Positions 33,353-44,294 of a stretch of 64,000 nucleotides of DNA are shown one piece after another. The translations under genes and the position numbers were made by a program. Position 1 is the first letter of the stretch. Each line of letters begins with the position of its first letter. Below the pieces are notes generated by a model, which searched no databases, was not told where the DNA came from, and saw nothing but the letters and a program-made list of their open reading frames with translations. The DNA comes from Campanula takesimana (Eukaryota > Streptophyta > Magnoliopsida > Asterales > Campanulaceae). Where the stretch lies: assembly GCA_026119855.1 (NCBI GenBank), contig JAOWBW010000440.1, positions 62,001 to 126,000 on the forward strand, in the 5' to 3' direction.

Positions 33353-33649
33353 TTAATGATAATATCGCCTTAAGCTACTGGAATGCCAGGGGTTTTTTAG
33401 GTCTTTCCCTTCAGGGGTTCTCAGCATATAAGTCCCGTCGCGGACGATCCGGGTTACGACGAAGGGACCTTCCCAGTTTGGGGAGAGCTTGTTTTGCTGA
33501 GTTTTTCGGCTCGTGTCCTCGATCTTTCTCAGCACCCAGTCCTCTACTTGGAAAAGTCGCTTTCTCACCCTTCTATCATGGTACCTCTTCGTTTTTTGCT
33601 TGTAATTCACGGATCTCAAGTGAGCTTCTAGCCTCTTTTCATCGATCAA
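33353..33649 (-). pseudogene. Integrase C-terminal domain, separated by lesions
   Basis: About 98 codons ending RRYYH. The stretch NWEGPFVVTRI and GTYMLRTPEGKDL is the usual SH3-like DNA-binding tail of gypsy integrases. Upstream it is separated from the catalytic part by a one-base slip and a TAG. Confidence 0.8.
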
Positions 33650-33756
33650 GTCCAGATCGATCCTTCTTCTTTCTTCATTTTTAGTTTCATCAAAGAACGC
33701 GACCCGAGCTGTGGGTATTGCCTACTCGGCTGGAGCCATGGCCTCTGAACCGTAAG

Positions 33757-34626
33757 TCAGCGCGAATGGGGATTCACCTGTGGGGCTCTGGTGGTTGTCC
33801 GAACGGCCCATAGAGCTAGAGGGAGCTCATCGACCCATCTTCCTGCTCTCCCTGTGAGATTTCTGTGCAACGCGTGCATTTTATTGGCTGCCTCAGCCTG
33901 GCCGTTACCTTGAGGATGAGAGACAGATGACTTGGTGTGTTTAACCCCTAGCCGGGCACACTCAGTAGTGAAAGCATCTGAGAATTGGAGTCCTCGATCT
34001 GAAACAATATGTTTGGGTACCCCGAATCGGCACCAAATCTGATCATGGACAAAATTCAGTACATTTTCCTCGGTTATTTCGGCAAGCATCCACTTTGTAA
34101 AGTAATCAACAGCTACTACTGCAAATTTGAGCCTCTCGCGGGCCAGTGGGAAAGGTCCGACCAAATCTATTCCCCACATGTGAAATGGCCAGCATGCCAC
34201 GACTGGGGTTTGCTCGGTAGCAGGCAGCCTGGGAAGGTCGGCATATCTTTGGCAGTTGTCACACCTTTTGACATATTCTACTGCCTCCCTTCTCAAATTT
34301 GGCCAGTAATAGCCCAAGGTGATGACTTTTTCTGCCAAGGTTCTGGCTCCGGGGTGGCCGCCACAAATTCCCTCGTGTACCTCTTCTAGCAAACTTTGGG
34401 TTTGTGCTGGAGGTACGCACCTCAAAAGGGGCTTGACGAACGACCTCCTGTACAGGTTCCCTTCCAGAATTATGAAGCGCGGGGCTTTCTTTTTTATCAT
34501 CTTTGCTTTCTCGGTGTCTAACGGTAATTCCTCCTTCTCGATATAATTTTTCATGTCATCGATCCAATTGGAAAGTGCCGTATCGGAGAAAGCCTCGTTT
34601 AGTTTCCATGATCTGAGCTCTTTCAA
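33757..34626 (-). pseudogene. Integrase of the Tat element, zinc and catalytic domains
   Basis: 289 codons. An HHCC zinc domain (HEGICGGHPG... CDNCQ, residues 84-126) is followed by the catalytic core with D154 (GIDLVGP), D210 (VSDRGLQ) and E245 (GQAEAANK), giving the DD35E spacing. All three acidic residues are present. The frame ends early by a one-base slip at about 33770. It would insert element cDNA into chromosomal DNA in the nucleus. Confidence 0.85.
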
Positions 34627-35060
34627 TTGCGGGCCGTTCCAAAAACTCGACCCATTTTAACTGATCAGCTTCCCCCATTTCCATAGTAGCCAATTTTGAC
34701 AGCATATCAGCTCGTGCGTTATCCTTCCTACCGATCTGCTCAATCTGCCAAGACTCGAATCCTTCCACCAGCTTTGCAACGAGATCTCTATATCGGGACA
34801 ATACCGGGTTGACGGTCTCGTATTCTCCTTTCAACTGATTAACAACGAGTTGAGAATCGGAGTGAGCCTTCAGATTCTTTACTCCCATCGATTTGGCCAA
34901 GTCAATACCGGCTATGAGAGCTTCATATTCAGCTTGGTTATTAGAGGCTGGAAACTTGAATCGCAAGGCCTTTTCAACAGTGAGGCCGTTTCCCGGTTTC
35001 GATCAACAATACCCCAGCCCCGCTATGGCTTTTTGACGCCGATCCGTCCGTGAACATATG
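34556..35060 (-). pseudogene. Second (archaeal-type) RNase H of the Tat element
   Basis: The open part at 34556-34966 has NNQAEYEALIAGIDLA, HSDSQLVVNQL and KDNARADMLSKLA, which carry the E and D residues of RNase H active sites. The start with FTDGSAS lies just upstream (about 35050) in another frame, so one slip near 34985 breaks the domain. This extra RNase H is characteristic of Tat gypsy elements and degrades RNA in RNA-DNA hybrids. Confidence 0.8.
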
Positions 35061-35130
35061 CCAGCCCTTGAGATCCTCGATCCGGTGGTCGTTGGTGGAT
35101 GAAGCTTCTTGCTCGCTGCTAAACGTAGTT

Positions 35131-37920
35131 TCAAGCATAAAATCTGCTAATGGTTGTACCTGGAGCGTTTTTTCTCGGTTGATAGGAGATATCGAACTCG
35201 GTAAGTTCGATCGACCAATTCAAGAGCCTTCCCGAGCTGTCTGGTTTGTGCAAAATTTTCCTAAGGGGTGCGTTAGTGTACACCACTATAGGATGCGCTG
35301 AGAAATAAGCCCTCAATTTGCGAGCGGCCACTACCAGAGCATACGCCAGCTTTTCGGCGTTGAAGTACCGTGACTCTACATCGTTGAGAGCCTTACTTGT
35401 ATAGAAAACCGGCTTGATTCCATTGTCATTCCTGGTTAGCACAGCAGCAACCGCCCTATCTGTGGCAGCGAGATACACGTACAAGGTTTCTCCCGAAGAA
35501 GGGCTGCTGAGAAATGGGGGACGGCTCAGATATTCTTTCAATTGCTTGAAAGCTGAGGAACACTCCTCAGTCCACTGAAATTCTTTTCCTCCTCGCAAAA
35601 CCTTGAAAAACGGTAACGATTTTTCCGCCGACTTGGCTATGAAACGACCCAACGCTGCCACCCGTCTGTTTAGCCTCTGAACTTCCTTGACTGAGACCGG
35701 CTCTTTCATAGTGAGTAACGCAGTTATCTTTTCAGGGTTTGCTTCAATGCCCCTTTGAGATACCATGAAGCCGAGGAATTTTCCTGCTGTGACACCAAAA
35801 ACGCACTTACTCGGATTGAGCTTCATCTCATTGGCTCTCAAATTGCCAAAAGTTTCCCGTAGGTCTGTGCAGTGGTCTCCATCCCTTGTCTTGATGACCA
35901 TGTCATCTATATACGCCTCCATGTTCCGCCCGAGCTGGTTTTTGAAGACTTGATTCACCATTCTCTGGTAGGTGGCCCCTGCGTTTTTGAGGCCGAACGG
36001 CATCTTTTTGAAGCAGTAGGTCGCTTCGCTTGTTTGGAAAGCCGTGTTCTCGATGTCCTGCTCGGCCATCTTAATCTGATGATATCCCGAATAAGCGTCC
36101 AAGAAACTGAGTGTTTTGTGACCGGCTATGGAATCGACGAGTTTATCTATTCTGGGGAGCGGGAAGCAATCTTTAGGGCAAGCTTTGTTGAGGTCGGTAA
36201 AATCAACGCACATTCTCCACTTGCCATTGGCTTTCTTGACCATCACAACGTTAGCTAGCCAAGATGGGTAGTAAGCCTCCTTAATTATCCCGGCTCGTAG
36301 TAACTTGCTCACCTCTTCCCTGATGGCTACTTGTTTGTCAAGTGAAAAGATCCTGCGCTTCTGTTTAATTGGCCTCACGCTTGGGTCGAGGCAGAGCTCA
36401 TGTACGGCTATCTCCTTCTTAACCCCCCTCATGTCCTCAACTTTCCAGGCGAATACATCTAAGCTCGCCTCCAAAAGGGTGATCAAGTTAGCCCGTTCGT
36501 CTTGGGACAGCTGCTTCCCAATCTTGACTACCTGTTCTGGGAACTCGGGGTTAATCGGAATCTCCTCGAGCTCGTCGATCGGCTTGAGCTCGGGCCCTTC
36601 TCTGAATTGGAGGGTGTCTAAAATTATGTCTGTGATTCTTTCCACGTCTTCACCGGCCAAAGTGGGGGCCTCGCTCTTTATGAGGCCGATCATGCTGCTC
36701 TTCACGATCCTCAGCTCCTTTTCAATCTCTTCATCCGTTTTGATCTCGCTTACTGCCCCGACCAGCATTGTCTCCGATGCTCTTTTTGCTTTAACCTCGA
36801 CTCCAACGGAGTCTTGCTCGAGCTTTCTCTTCATTTTCCTAGTTTCCATCAGATACTCCAGAAATTCCTGTGCTCGGCTCCGTAAACAGCCTACTCCGAC
36901 CGGAGTTGGAAACTTGACTCGCTGGTGAGGTAAAGAAACAACCATCCCAAGCTTTACTTGGCTCGGGATCCCTAAGATAGCATGGTAATCACTCGCCACA
37001 TCAATGACCATGAAGGTGATCGTTTCCTGGACCTTATAAGGTGAAGTACCTATCTCAACGAGGAGGCTCACGGTCCCTTTGACATCCACATTATGATTTG
37101 TAAACCCTTCCAACCGACCTGCGTAGGGGGTCAGCATGCTATCAGACAGGTCCATTTCTTTGAAACATTTATAATACAAGATATCTCGGGCAGCTCCGGT
37201 GTCCACCAGAAGTCGGCTCGTTTCACAATTGTCAATTCTTCCCTCCAGAATGATGGATTGTTCTCTTGCTATTTTACTGGCCGCGAGCTCGTTTGGGGAG
37301 AAGGAGATGGTTTCCTCCCTTTTATTGTTCCAGGCTGGCACAAAGGGTACCTTTTTAAGACTGTAGATTTGATTCTTCAAGGCAGTGATCGACAGGGCTT
37401 CATCGTGGATCACCCCAATCCTTTTCCTGGGTGGTCGCTCCTGCCGTTGTCGGTCTTCGTAATTCTCCTTGGTATCATGGCCTCTGGCGTCGCGGCCTTT
37501 CTTACCATCTCTTTTGATGAAACGATCCAATTCTCCTTTATCCACTCTCTGCTGAATGGCTCTCTTTAATGACAGGCAGTTCTCCGTCTCGTGCCCAAAA
37601 TCCTTGTGGAAGGCACACCATTTTCCCGAAGCTCTTCTCCCTTCCTCGTTTCCCACCATGGGACGAGGGGGGAACATCTCTATCAAATTCATGATTTCCT
37701 TGTGGGATCTGTTCAGCGGAGTGAAAGCCTCCTCATTGATCTCCTTCCTTTCAGTACTCCTAGTTCGGTTCTTGCCCCTTCTTGACTCAATTTCTTTTGA
37801 TTCCTTGGATTCGCGTCCGCTGCCTCTTCCTGATTCTTCTTTTTCCTTGGCCTTTCCTTCCTTCGAGGTTCGCTTATCCGCTAGCTCGGCCTGAGCTACG
37901 CGATAAGCTCGCTCATACAA
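35131..37920 (-). CDS. pol: Gag C-terminus, protease, RT and RNase H of Tat element
   Basis: 929 open codons in one frame with gag upstream, separated only by a TAG at 37954-37956. Residues 20-60 are highly charged; a knuckle-like CAFHKDFGHETENC is at 102-115; the protease core LLVDTGA is at about 237-243 with a second hydrophobic ILGIPS at 315-320; RT spans about 500-740 with CVDFTDLNKAC, MPFGLKNAGATYQR and the catalytic YIDD at 670-673; RNase H follows to the end. Length and order fit Tat elements. The stop at 35131 comes from a one-base slip at the start of the linker to the second RNase H. Unusually intact relative to other frames here. Confidence 0.9.
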   Translation of the reverse strand: MYERAYRVAQAELADKRTSKEGKAKEKEESGRGSGRESKESKEIESRRGKNRTRSTERKEINEEAFTPLNRSHKEIMNLIEMFPPRPMVGNEEGRRASGKWCAFHKDFGHETENCLSLKRAIQQRVDKGELDRFIKRDGKKGRDARGHDTKENYEDRQRQERPPRKRIGVIHDEALSITALKNQIYSLKKVPFVPAWNNKREETISFSPNELAASKIAREQSIILEGRIDNCETSRLLVDTGAARDILYYKCFKEMDLSDSMLTPYAGRLEGFTNHNVDVKGTVSLLVEIGTSPYKVQETITFMVIDVASDYHAILGIPSQVKLGMVVSLPHQRVKFPTPVGVGCLRSRAQEFLEYLMETRKMKRKLEQDSVGVEVKAKRASETMLVGAVSEIKTDEEIEKELRIVKSSMIGLIKSEAPTLAGEDVERITDIILDTLQFREGPELKPIDELEEIPINPEFPEQVVKIGKQLSQDERANLITLLEASLDVFAWKVEDMRGVKKEIAVHELCLDPSVRPIKQKRRIFSLDKQVAIREEVSKLLRAGIIKEAYYPSWLANVVMVKKANGKWRMCVDFTDLNKACPKDCFPLPRIDKLVDSIAGHKTLSFLDAYSGYHQIKMAEQDIENTAFQTSEATYCFKKMPFGLKNAGATYQRMVNQVFKNQLGRNMEAYIDDMVIKTRDGDHCTDLRETFGNLRANEMKLNPSKCVFGVTAGKFLGFMVSQRGIEANPEKITALLTMKEPVSVKEVQRLNRRVAALGRFIAKSAEKSLPFFKVLRGGKEFQWTEECSSAFKQLKEYLSRPPFLSSPSSGETLYVYLAATDRAVAAVLTRNDNGIKPVFYTSKALNDVESRYFNAEKLAYALVVAARKLRAYFSAHPIVVYTNAPLRKILHKPDSSGRLLNWSIELTEFDISYQPRKNAPGTTISRFYA

Positions 37921-37953
37921 GTCTCCCTTTGTTTCCGGAGGCCTTATTTCAAA

Positions 37954-39243
37954 CTAAAACTTCAATTGAGAGGCTCTCATGCCTGCAGTGAAGCATACCA
38001 TAACCATATCATCCGTCAATCCTTCAATTTGCTCGGCCAGATCTCTAAATCTTTGGTAAAAACTCATAGACGACTCTGTTTCGCCCTGCTTCACATTCGC
38101 TAGATCAGTTGGTCGTTTCTTGTGTTCGCCCGCTGTTGAAAAGTTTTCAATGAATTTACTTCTCAAATTTTCCCAACTGTCGATGCTACCAGGCGGGAGA
38201 GCTCTGAACCAAGCTAAGGCCGGACCATTTAAGGTGCTGACCATCGCTTTACATAGAACGTCATCGTCATGGGAGACCAAAGCCATAATCGCCTCAAAAG
38301 TGTGCACATGGTCCCGGGCGTCTTCTGACCCAGTGTACTTGGTCAACGAGGGGAGCTTAAGATAAGGCTGAGGAGGGCTTTCCAAGATCCACCGAGCAAA
38401 CGGGGCCATCGTGTTCGCAATTTTCTTGGTACTTTTCCTGCTAGACTCCATCTCATGCATTCTCCTCTGTAGATCCATGATCAGAGGATCGAGGGTCTCT
38501 CTATTTCCCGATCTGGAAATTTCTTCCTCGTTTCTCTTGTGTGTCAAATGAGAAGTATGGGGAAATCGAGGTGGTTGATCTCCATGCCGTTCCTTGTAAT
38601 GCTCTCTTTCTTCCATGAGGCTCGGCCCTCGGGGCGCCGCATTCCTTGCTCCTGAGGTTTCTTCCTGCTCGTTTGGATTGTGCGCGGCTACAGTGGTCGG
38701 TGGGTTCTGATTCATTCTTTGCAAACTGCCGCTGGGAACGGGAATGACAGGTGGATATTCCCGCGCCATAGGTACAACGGGAATCGCCGGGAGGTTGGCA
38801 GCATGTTCCGGACCTAAGGTTTCCAGCTCATCATAAATTTCTTGGATTTGTAAGAGCAATGTCAATCTCCGATTCAACATTGCCGCATGTTCAGCCACCG
38901 CTCCAGTATTGACACCGCTTGTTCCGGCTCCATTATGCGGGATTTCGACCGTCCTTTGTGCATAAGTTATCGGAGGGGGTCTCCGATCTATCTGGCCGCC
39001 GACACGAATTTGGCGACTCTCCGTGAAGGGAACCTCTTCAATCGGGTTTAAGACATTCACCGGGGCGGCGGTGACTGCGGTAGTGATTCCGGCAACTCCT
39101 GGGTTTTGTTGCACCAGCAAGGCGGATTGAGAGCGAGTCGTACGGCGGTTCTCTGGATTTGGGCAAGGAGCGGGCCGAAAAGGTTCTGAGTCTCCGGGAG
39201 CAATGAAGACTCCGGGAACGGTTTCTGGGTTTTCCAAAACCAT
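37954..39243 (-). CDS. gag: Gag of the Tat element
   Basis: 429 codons starting at ATG 39243, about 45 bases downstream of the primer site. The first half is Pro-rich and low in complexity; the capsid-type domain occupies about residues 300-425 (YTGSEDARDHVHTFEAIM, LNGPALAWFRALPPGSIDSW, SMSFYQRFRDLAEQIEGL). It assembles the virus-like particle that holds element RNA. It ends at an in-frame TAG; the following codons continue the same protein family, so the TAG is either a late mutation or a read-through site. Confidence 0.9.
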   Translation of the reverse strand: MVLENPETVPGVFIAPGDSEPFRPAPCPNPENRRTTRSQSALLVQQNPGVAGITTAVTAAPVNVLNPIEEVPFTESRQIRVGGQIDRRPPPITYAQRTVEIPHNGAGTSGVNTGAVAEHAAMLNRRLTLLLQIQEIYDELETLGPEHAANLPAIPVVPMAREYPPVIPVPSGSLQRMNQNPPTTVAAHNPNEQEETSGARNAAPRGPSLMEEREHYKERHGDQPPRFPHTSHLTHKRNEEEISRSGNRETLDPLIMDLQRRMHEMESSRKSTKKIANTMAPFARWILESPPQPYLKLPSLTKYTGSEDARDHVHTFEAIMALVSHDDDVLCKAMVSTLNGPALAWFRALPPGSIDSWENLRSKFIENFSTAGEHKKRPTDLANVKQGETESSMSFYQRFRDLAEQIEGLTDDMVMVCFTAGMRASQLKF

Positions 39244-39288
39244 GATGGGAATCTCCTCCAGAACGAAAAAAGATCAAGCTAACAAGAC

Positions 39289-39312
39289 TACGTTCCCGGC
39301 ATCGGAACCAAA
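39289..39312 (-). other. Primer-binding site of the Tat element
   Basis: On the minus strand TTGGTTCCGATGCCGGGAAC follows the LTR end directly. It resembles the TTGGTGCCGTTGCCGGGGAC type site of plant Tat and Athila elements, with a few changes. Confidence 0.6.
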
Positions 39313-39313
39313 C

Positions 39314-40030
39314 TGATCGTGCATAAATTGCAATCAGTTGAGCCGGATCCGCGGAGTGATATCTGGATGCCTGTTAGCCTGAAAGGGATGAACAAACGTT
39401 AACTCAGCCGTGGCTTCACCGGCGAAGGCCCTCCGGCGTGAGAATGAGTTAGTCTGCTTAGGTGTGAAATCTGGAGAGAAAGAGTGAGGTTAGAGAGCTT
39501 AACCTCCCTCCAGCTGAATGAGGGTGCTATATATACCCCAGAATCCATGCCTTGTCACCTAGATTCTTTCCTTGAACGTAGGGATTTGTACTTATCCACA
39601 TCTATGACTCATCATGTTTGTATTAGGGCAACGCTTCTAGAAGTCGTAAATGGGCCTAACCGGCGAATTGGGCCTGGCCTCCTATTCTTCCAATCATGGC
39701 GGCGTCAGATACAAGTCCGAGCTTGTATGACCGAGCAAACATTCCACGAGGTCCGACCTCGAGTCAGGTGTGTCCGTGGGCACCGATGAAGAGTAATCTT
39801 GGTTATTGTGGTCAGCTCGGCCAACGAGCTGAGAGTCGATAGAAACGGTATGGTCTTCGGAATTCTTGTTCGGTTCCTCTTAGCTACGACTTCCCAGCTC
39901 GGTACAAACGAGCTAATGATATCCAGGTTCGACCTGGGTTCGTTCAGTATGTGATGGTCGGGGCGTGTTAGGCCGGACTTCCTGCCCGTGTCCTCAAGTC
40001 GGGTCGTTCCTTTCAGGCCCATAATTGTGA
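39314..40030 (-). repeat. 5' LTR of the Tat element
   Basis: Inner end CA on the minus strand at 39314. A TATATATA box lies at 39528-39535. Upstream it has repeated AGCTCG / CGAGCT motifs (39810-39910). The outer end is somewhere at 40010-40040; without a second LTR it cannot be fixed. Confidence 0.65.
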
Positions 40031-40044
40031 ACGGTCATTGTTAT

Positions 40045-40574
40045 AAACATCGGGGAACTCCTCTTTATAGCTCCCCTGAATCAGTGTTGGATGGAGTGCA
40101 CGAATCGGCTATGGACATATGGTCGTTGGGGTGCGTTGTGATGGAGATGCTCACGGGAAACCGGCCTACCTTGAGAGGAGTGGTATTTCCTCGGATGAAA
40201 AAAAGTTGGATGAACTTCTGTGGAGAATTTGTTTCAAAATTGAGCTTCCGAAAATACCTGATGATGATGAGAATAATATTTCGGAGAATGGTAAGGATTT
40301 CTTGAGGAGGTGTTTTGTGCGGGACTACGAGGAGAGATGGAGCGTGGAGAAATTACTGAATCACCCCTTCATTGTGGAGAATGTGGAGTTAGTGCGAGGA
40401 CATGGTGCTGTTACGGATCCTCATGAGATGGTCAGCGATGAGGGGCCTACCATATGGATGTCGAGTACGTCGGCATTTATTGACCCGTCAACACTACAAT
40501 CATCTTGTACTCCTTCGGTAGTACAGCCTCGTCCTCCAGGATGCTATCGCGATGCAATGCTAAAAGGAGTGTAG
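40045..40574 (+). pseudogene. Protein kinase fragment, MAPKKK type
   Basis: Codes for the C-terminal lobe of a Ser/Thr kinase: GTPLYSSPESV (activation-segment end, SPE in place of APE), DIWSLGCVVMEMLTG (subdomain IX), and after a one-base frame slip at about 40160 GKDFLRRCFVRDYEERWSVEK with LLNHPFI (subdomain XI), then a short Ser/Pro-rich tail to the stop at 40572-40574. These motifs fit the plant MAPKKK17-20-like group. ATP-binding loop, catalytic loop and DFG are missing because the Tat LTR abuts the fragment. The 3' sequence looks like a normal gene end. I read it as a truncated, frameshifted host gene; intact exons could lie on the far side of the Tat insertion only if the order is rearranged. 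Confidence 0.75.
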
Positions 40575-41455
40575 TGATCAGAGCATATACAGTTTAATGG
40601 AGAACCTGATAAAGTTGATTTATGTATTGTTGTTACAGCTGCATACATGTTATCTGAAATGGAGGGAAGAGATAAGTCGAGCTCGAGGACTTGATCGCGA
40701 GAAAATGTAATTAATATGAATAGAATTATTAGATCATTTGCATATCTTTCATTTATATATGGCGAAATTTATTTTCATCCATTCTAGTTTTAACATGTTC
40801 CATTTTGTCGTTAAATTTTTTTCTTTAGTACAATATGATGCATGTGTACGTACTGTATGTGTGTATGCATACGTATGCGTGTATGTTTACATATATGTAT
40901 ATATGTATACACGTATATGTATATATATGTATGTGTGTGTGTATACGTGAGGCACAAATGAAAATGCAACTACTTATCTGCAGAAGCAAGGATGGAATCC
41001 AGCACTAACGGTTTTCAGGGTAATTGTCTAGCATTAAGAACAATTTTCAAATGGTTAAAATATTTATGGTACCATGAATATGACTTCCTACCCGGCCAAA
41101 ACTTAACGAAACTATCTTCATAGATAGATGGTGTTCGCATACATAATGTAAAGGCAGTGGATGAACGAATGTCTGTGATTCAGATTGTTGTGGTCACAAA
41201 CTGATACAAAGCATGCAAGTTGTTGTATAAATATAAAGCTCTAGTTCCTCCAACCTTAAAAAGGCCAACTTTAGTGTCAGCTCGACGATTTCCCAGCACT
41301 ATCAATATTTTTTTAAATCATTAGCCAAAAATCAAGCATGAAAAGGGAGGAACCAATAATTTTTCAAATGTGATACAGAAGCAAAACAGAGTTCTAGGTC
41401 AACTTGGTCAATGTCAGAAGCAAGACGCAAGAATTATTAGCCGAGATTTGGTAAA
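40575..41455. other. Kinase 3' flank with TATG microsatellite
   Basis: No gene seen. A TATG/TGTA-type microsatellite occupies about 40840-40945. The rest is AT-rich flanking sequence. Confidence 0.5.
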
Positions 41456-41514
41456 TCACTCCCGAGATTTCTTGTGTGATATACTTGGTACATATTTGAT
41501 AGAATCATGCACTG

Positions 41515-41785
41515 TCAAAGCTAGAGCATAGCTAAGGGGGTCATTCGACCCCCCTTGAATTTTGAAATGTGTCAATTTCAATACTTTTAAAATTTTAGAA
41601 AATGACATTTTACTACTAAAAATAATGATTTTACTCATTTTGACTCTCTTAATTTTGAGAAAAAAATACACTAAATTATTATTTTGACCCCCTTGTATAT
41701 TAAATTTGTAAACCTCAAATATAATGCTTATCCCACAAACAACTTTGACCCCCTTCCCAAAAATTCTTGGCTTCGCCAGTGGAAT
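41515..41785. repeat. Unclassified interspersed repeat with CCCCCTT motifs
   Basis: Several TTGACCCCCTT-like motifs spaced through AT-rich sequence, bounded by CATAGCTAAGGGGG on the left and TGGCTTCGCCAGTGG on the right. The style resembles short repeats common in plant gene flanks, but I cannot name the family. The minus-strand frame 41456-41788 is incidental. Confidence 0.35.
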
Positions 41786-41849
41786 CATGTATATTTAAAT
41801 TTTGATTTACTAGCTTAAATTATACAAGGAAAGAGTCTTACCTTACTAG

Positions 41850-44294
41850 GGCACTTGTATATGTATCTTGTAGATCTCTCAGTGATATTTATCAAGGAAT
41901 TCTAAACTCCAATTCTCGTCTTCCTCTCTTTCTCTTTCTCATTCTATGTACTCATTTTGAGTAGTCTTATATGGTATCAGTCTGAATCAACGATCCGTCA
42001 GACGTACATTTTTCTCTCTCTGTCAAAATGTCAGAAATCAATGACTCGAACCATGGTACTAGTTCCTCCGGCACTACCCCTCAAACCCCTTACAATTCTC
42101 TCTCAGTCTTCTACAATCCCACAACAATCATGGGAAAGACATATCTGACCAAGGAAAATTACGTAAACTGGATGTACCCGCAAAGAAATTTGGGGCTACT
42201 TATGCCCTCCAAATTGACACGCTCAAGGAATGACTTCACGACCTAAAGAAGGCCACGAACACCACAATTGCAGATTACCTACTCCGATCCTCCCAAATTT
42301 TTGATGCCCTAACAGCCGCTGGAGCCCCTTTTGATGATTCCGTCATTATCCAACGAATTTGTGGAGGGTTAGGTTAAGAGTACAAAGAATTTCTTACTAC
42401 CGTGGCAGCTGTTCATGCGCAAAATCCCCTCACGCTGGACGTGCTCACTGACTTGCTCCTCAAAGAAGAATTACTCCTTCAGAAATTCGCTACTCCGGTG
42501 ACCCAGACCTCCGCTTTGGCTGTTGTGGCTCCGGCAACAGTTGTTCAGCCGGAGGTGAACTATGCAGGAGGTGGTCGTGGGGGTAATTCAAATCGTGGTG
42601 GTGGCAATAATCATTAGGGTGGCCGTGGAGGACAACATAGGAACAACAACAACAATCGAAATGGCAGAGGCAACAACAATGGCAACCGTGGTAACTGGAA
42701 CTCCTATAATGGCAATGGATAGGGGCATGGTCAAAATTGGGGTCGTGGGGGTCAATCTCAAGGAGGTCATGGGGGTCCTATATTAATAATGGTGCGGGTG
42801 TTCTATATACTCCCTGTATCATTTGTCAGTGGTGTTTTCAAATGATGGGTCATGGGGCTCGGGACTGCCCAACTAATGCCAATGCTGCTCATATGGCATA
42901 TTCGGATCCACACATTCTGGATAGTGGAGCTACTAATCACATGACCTCGGACCCGTCTTCCTTCTCCGACTATTCTCCTTACTCAGGTAATGATGCAGTT
43001 ATTATTGGTAATGGCTCTAAGTTAAAAAATTATGGCATTGGTAATTCATTTGTTTTTGTCAATAATCGTCCTTTTGCACTCCGTAATGTTTTGTACGTAC
43101 CACACATTCATAGACCATTACTATCCATTCGTCAATTCTCTAAGGATAATAAATGTTTCTTTAAACTTTACTCGTGTGGTTTTCGTGTTAAGGACAATCG
43201 CACGAAGGAGACTATCATTACTCGCAGTAACTCTAGAGGTCTTTACAAGCTTTCTTTCAATTCCAAGTCGCAGAATAATCCCGTCGCCCTTCTTGGTGAA
43301 CGTTCAAGTCAGGATATTTGGCATGCCCGCTTGGGTCATCCGTCAACTCCGGTTTTTAAAGTCTTGTGTCGTCAATTTAGTTTACCTTTAACTCATAAAA
43401 TAAATGAACATCATTGTTGTCATTGGTGTCCCTTAGGAAAATCTAGTAGATTACCTTTTTCTCCCCGAACATTTAATGCATTGAATCCCCTATGTTTAGG
43501 GTCCTTCCCTCATTCTTTCTTTGAATGGATTCCGTTTTTATTTATCAATTGTTGATGATTTTTCTCGATATATTTGGTTGTTTCCTATGACTCATAAATC
43601 TGTTGTTACTCAAATTTCTGCAAATTTTTAAAACTCAGATTGATTATGATGAGGCATTCAGCCTTGTTGTCAAGCCTTCTACCATTCAGACTGTCTTATC
43701 TGTTGCTCACTCCCGTCTCTGGGACATTAAGCAACTTGATGTTCGAAATGTGTTCCTTAACGGAGTTCTACATGAAGAGGTCTATATGAAGCAACCTCCT
43801 GGCTTCGTTGATCCCACTCACCCTGACTCCGTGTGTAGACTTCACAAGGCTCTCTATGGCTTGAAATAATCCCCACGTGCATGGTTTCAGCATCTTCATA
43901 ACTTTCTACTTTGGCATGACTTCTTCAATAGTCAATCTGACTCGTCTTTATTCGGCATTCCTCAGACTCAACCACTATTATCTTAGTCTACGTAGATGAT
44001 ATAATTGTTACGGGCTCTTCTCCCTCTGTCATCTCTGCCGTTATTGATGAGATATGTGCTACGTTTGACAGTCCTCGCCTTGGTGACTTAAGCTTATTCT
44101 TCGTTCTTGAGGCGACTCATGACAATTCCACTCTTACCTTGTGCCAACAACGGTATGCACTTGATCTTCTGGATCGCTTCAACATGTTTGATTGCAAACC
44201 TGCCTCTACTCCATCTGCACCAATCACTCGGCTCTCCATTCAGGAAGGTGACCCTCTCCCTGATCCAACTTCTTACATGATTTTGGTTGGTGGC
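41850..44294 (+). mobile_element. Old Copia relic, interrupted by the Ogre-like element
   Basis: Frame pieces in order: Gag (42028-42620) with a Gly/Asn/Arg-rich tail; a CX2CX4HX4C knuckle (CQWCFQMMGHGARDC, 42822); protease LDSGAT (about 42917); integrase HHCC region (DIWHARLGHPST...HHCCHWC, about 43315-43430); then a jump into RT (LDVRNVFLNGVLHEEVYMKQ, 43735-43795) and YVDD region (about 43987). The integrase core and first part of RT are deleted near 43590. Stops and slips abound. TATGGTATCAG at 41969 is probably the primer site. Motifs suggest the Ale/Retrofit lineage. It is cut at 44294, where the next element starts; its rest must lie beyond that element. Confidence 0.8.

Larger units (their letters stand above)
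33230..40040 (-). mobile_element. Tat-lineage Ty3/gypsy element, 3' LTR not found
   Basis: Minus-strand element with 5' LTR (39314 to about 40030), primer site, gag, protease, RT, RNase H, second RNase H and integrase in gypsy order. The second RNase H after the normal one is diagnostic for the Tat lineage. Lesions are few (one TAG after gag, frame slips near 35130 and 33760, one TAG near 33725, one slip before 34966), so the insertion is fairly young. No copy of its LTR occurs left of 33353, so it is 3'-truncated, or the 47-bp array and further sequence replaced that end. Confidence 0.85.

Noticed and set aside
34009..37991. Many plus-strand frames of 60-207 codons (for example 36305-36928)
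   Set aside because: Shadows of the minus-strand Tat polyprotein, which has clear catalytic motifs.
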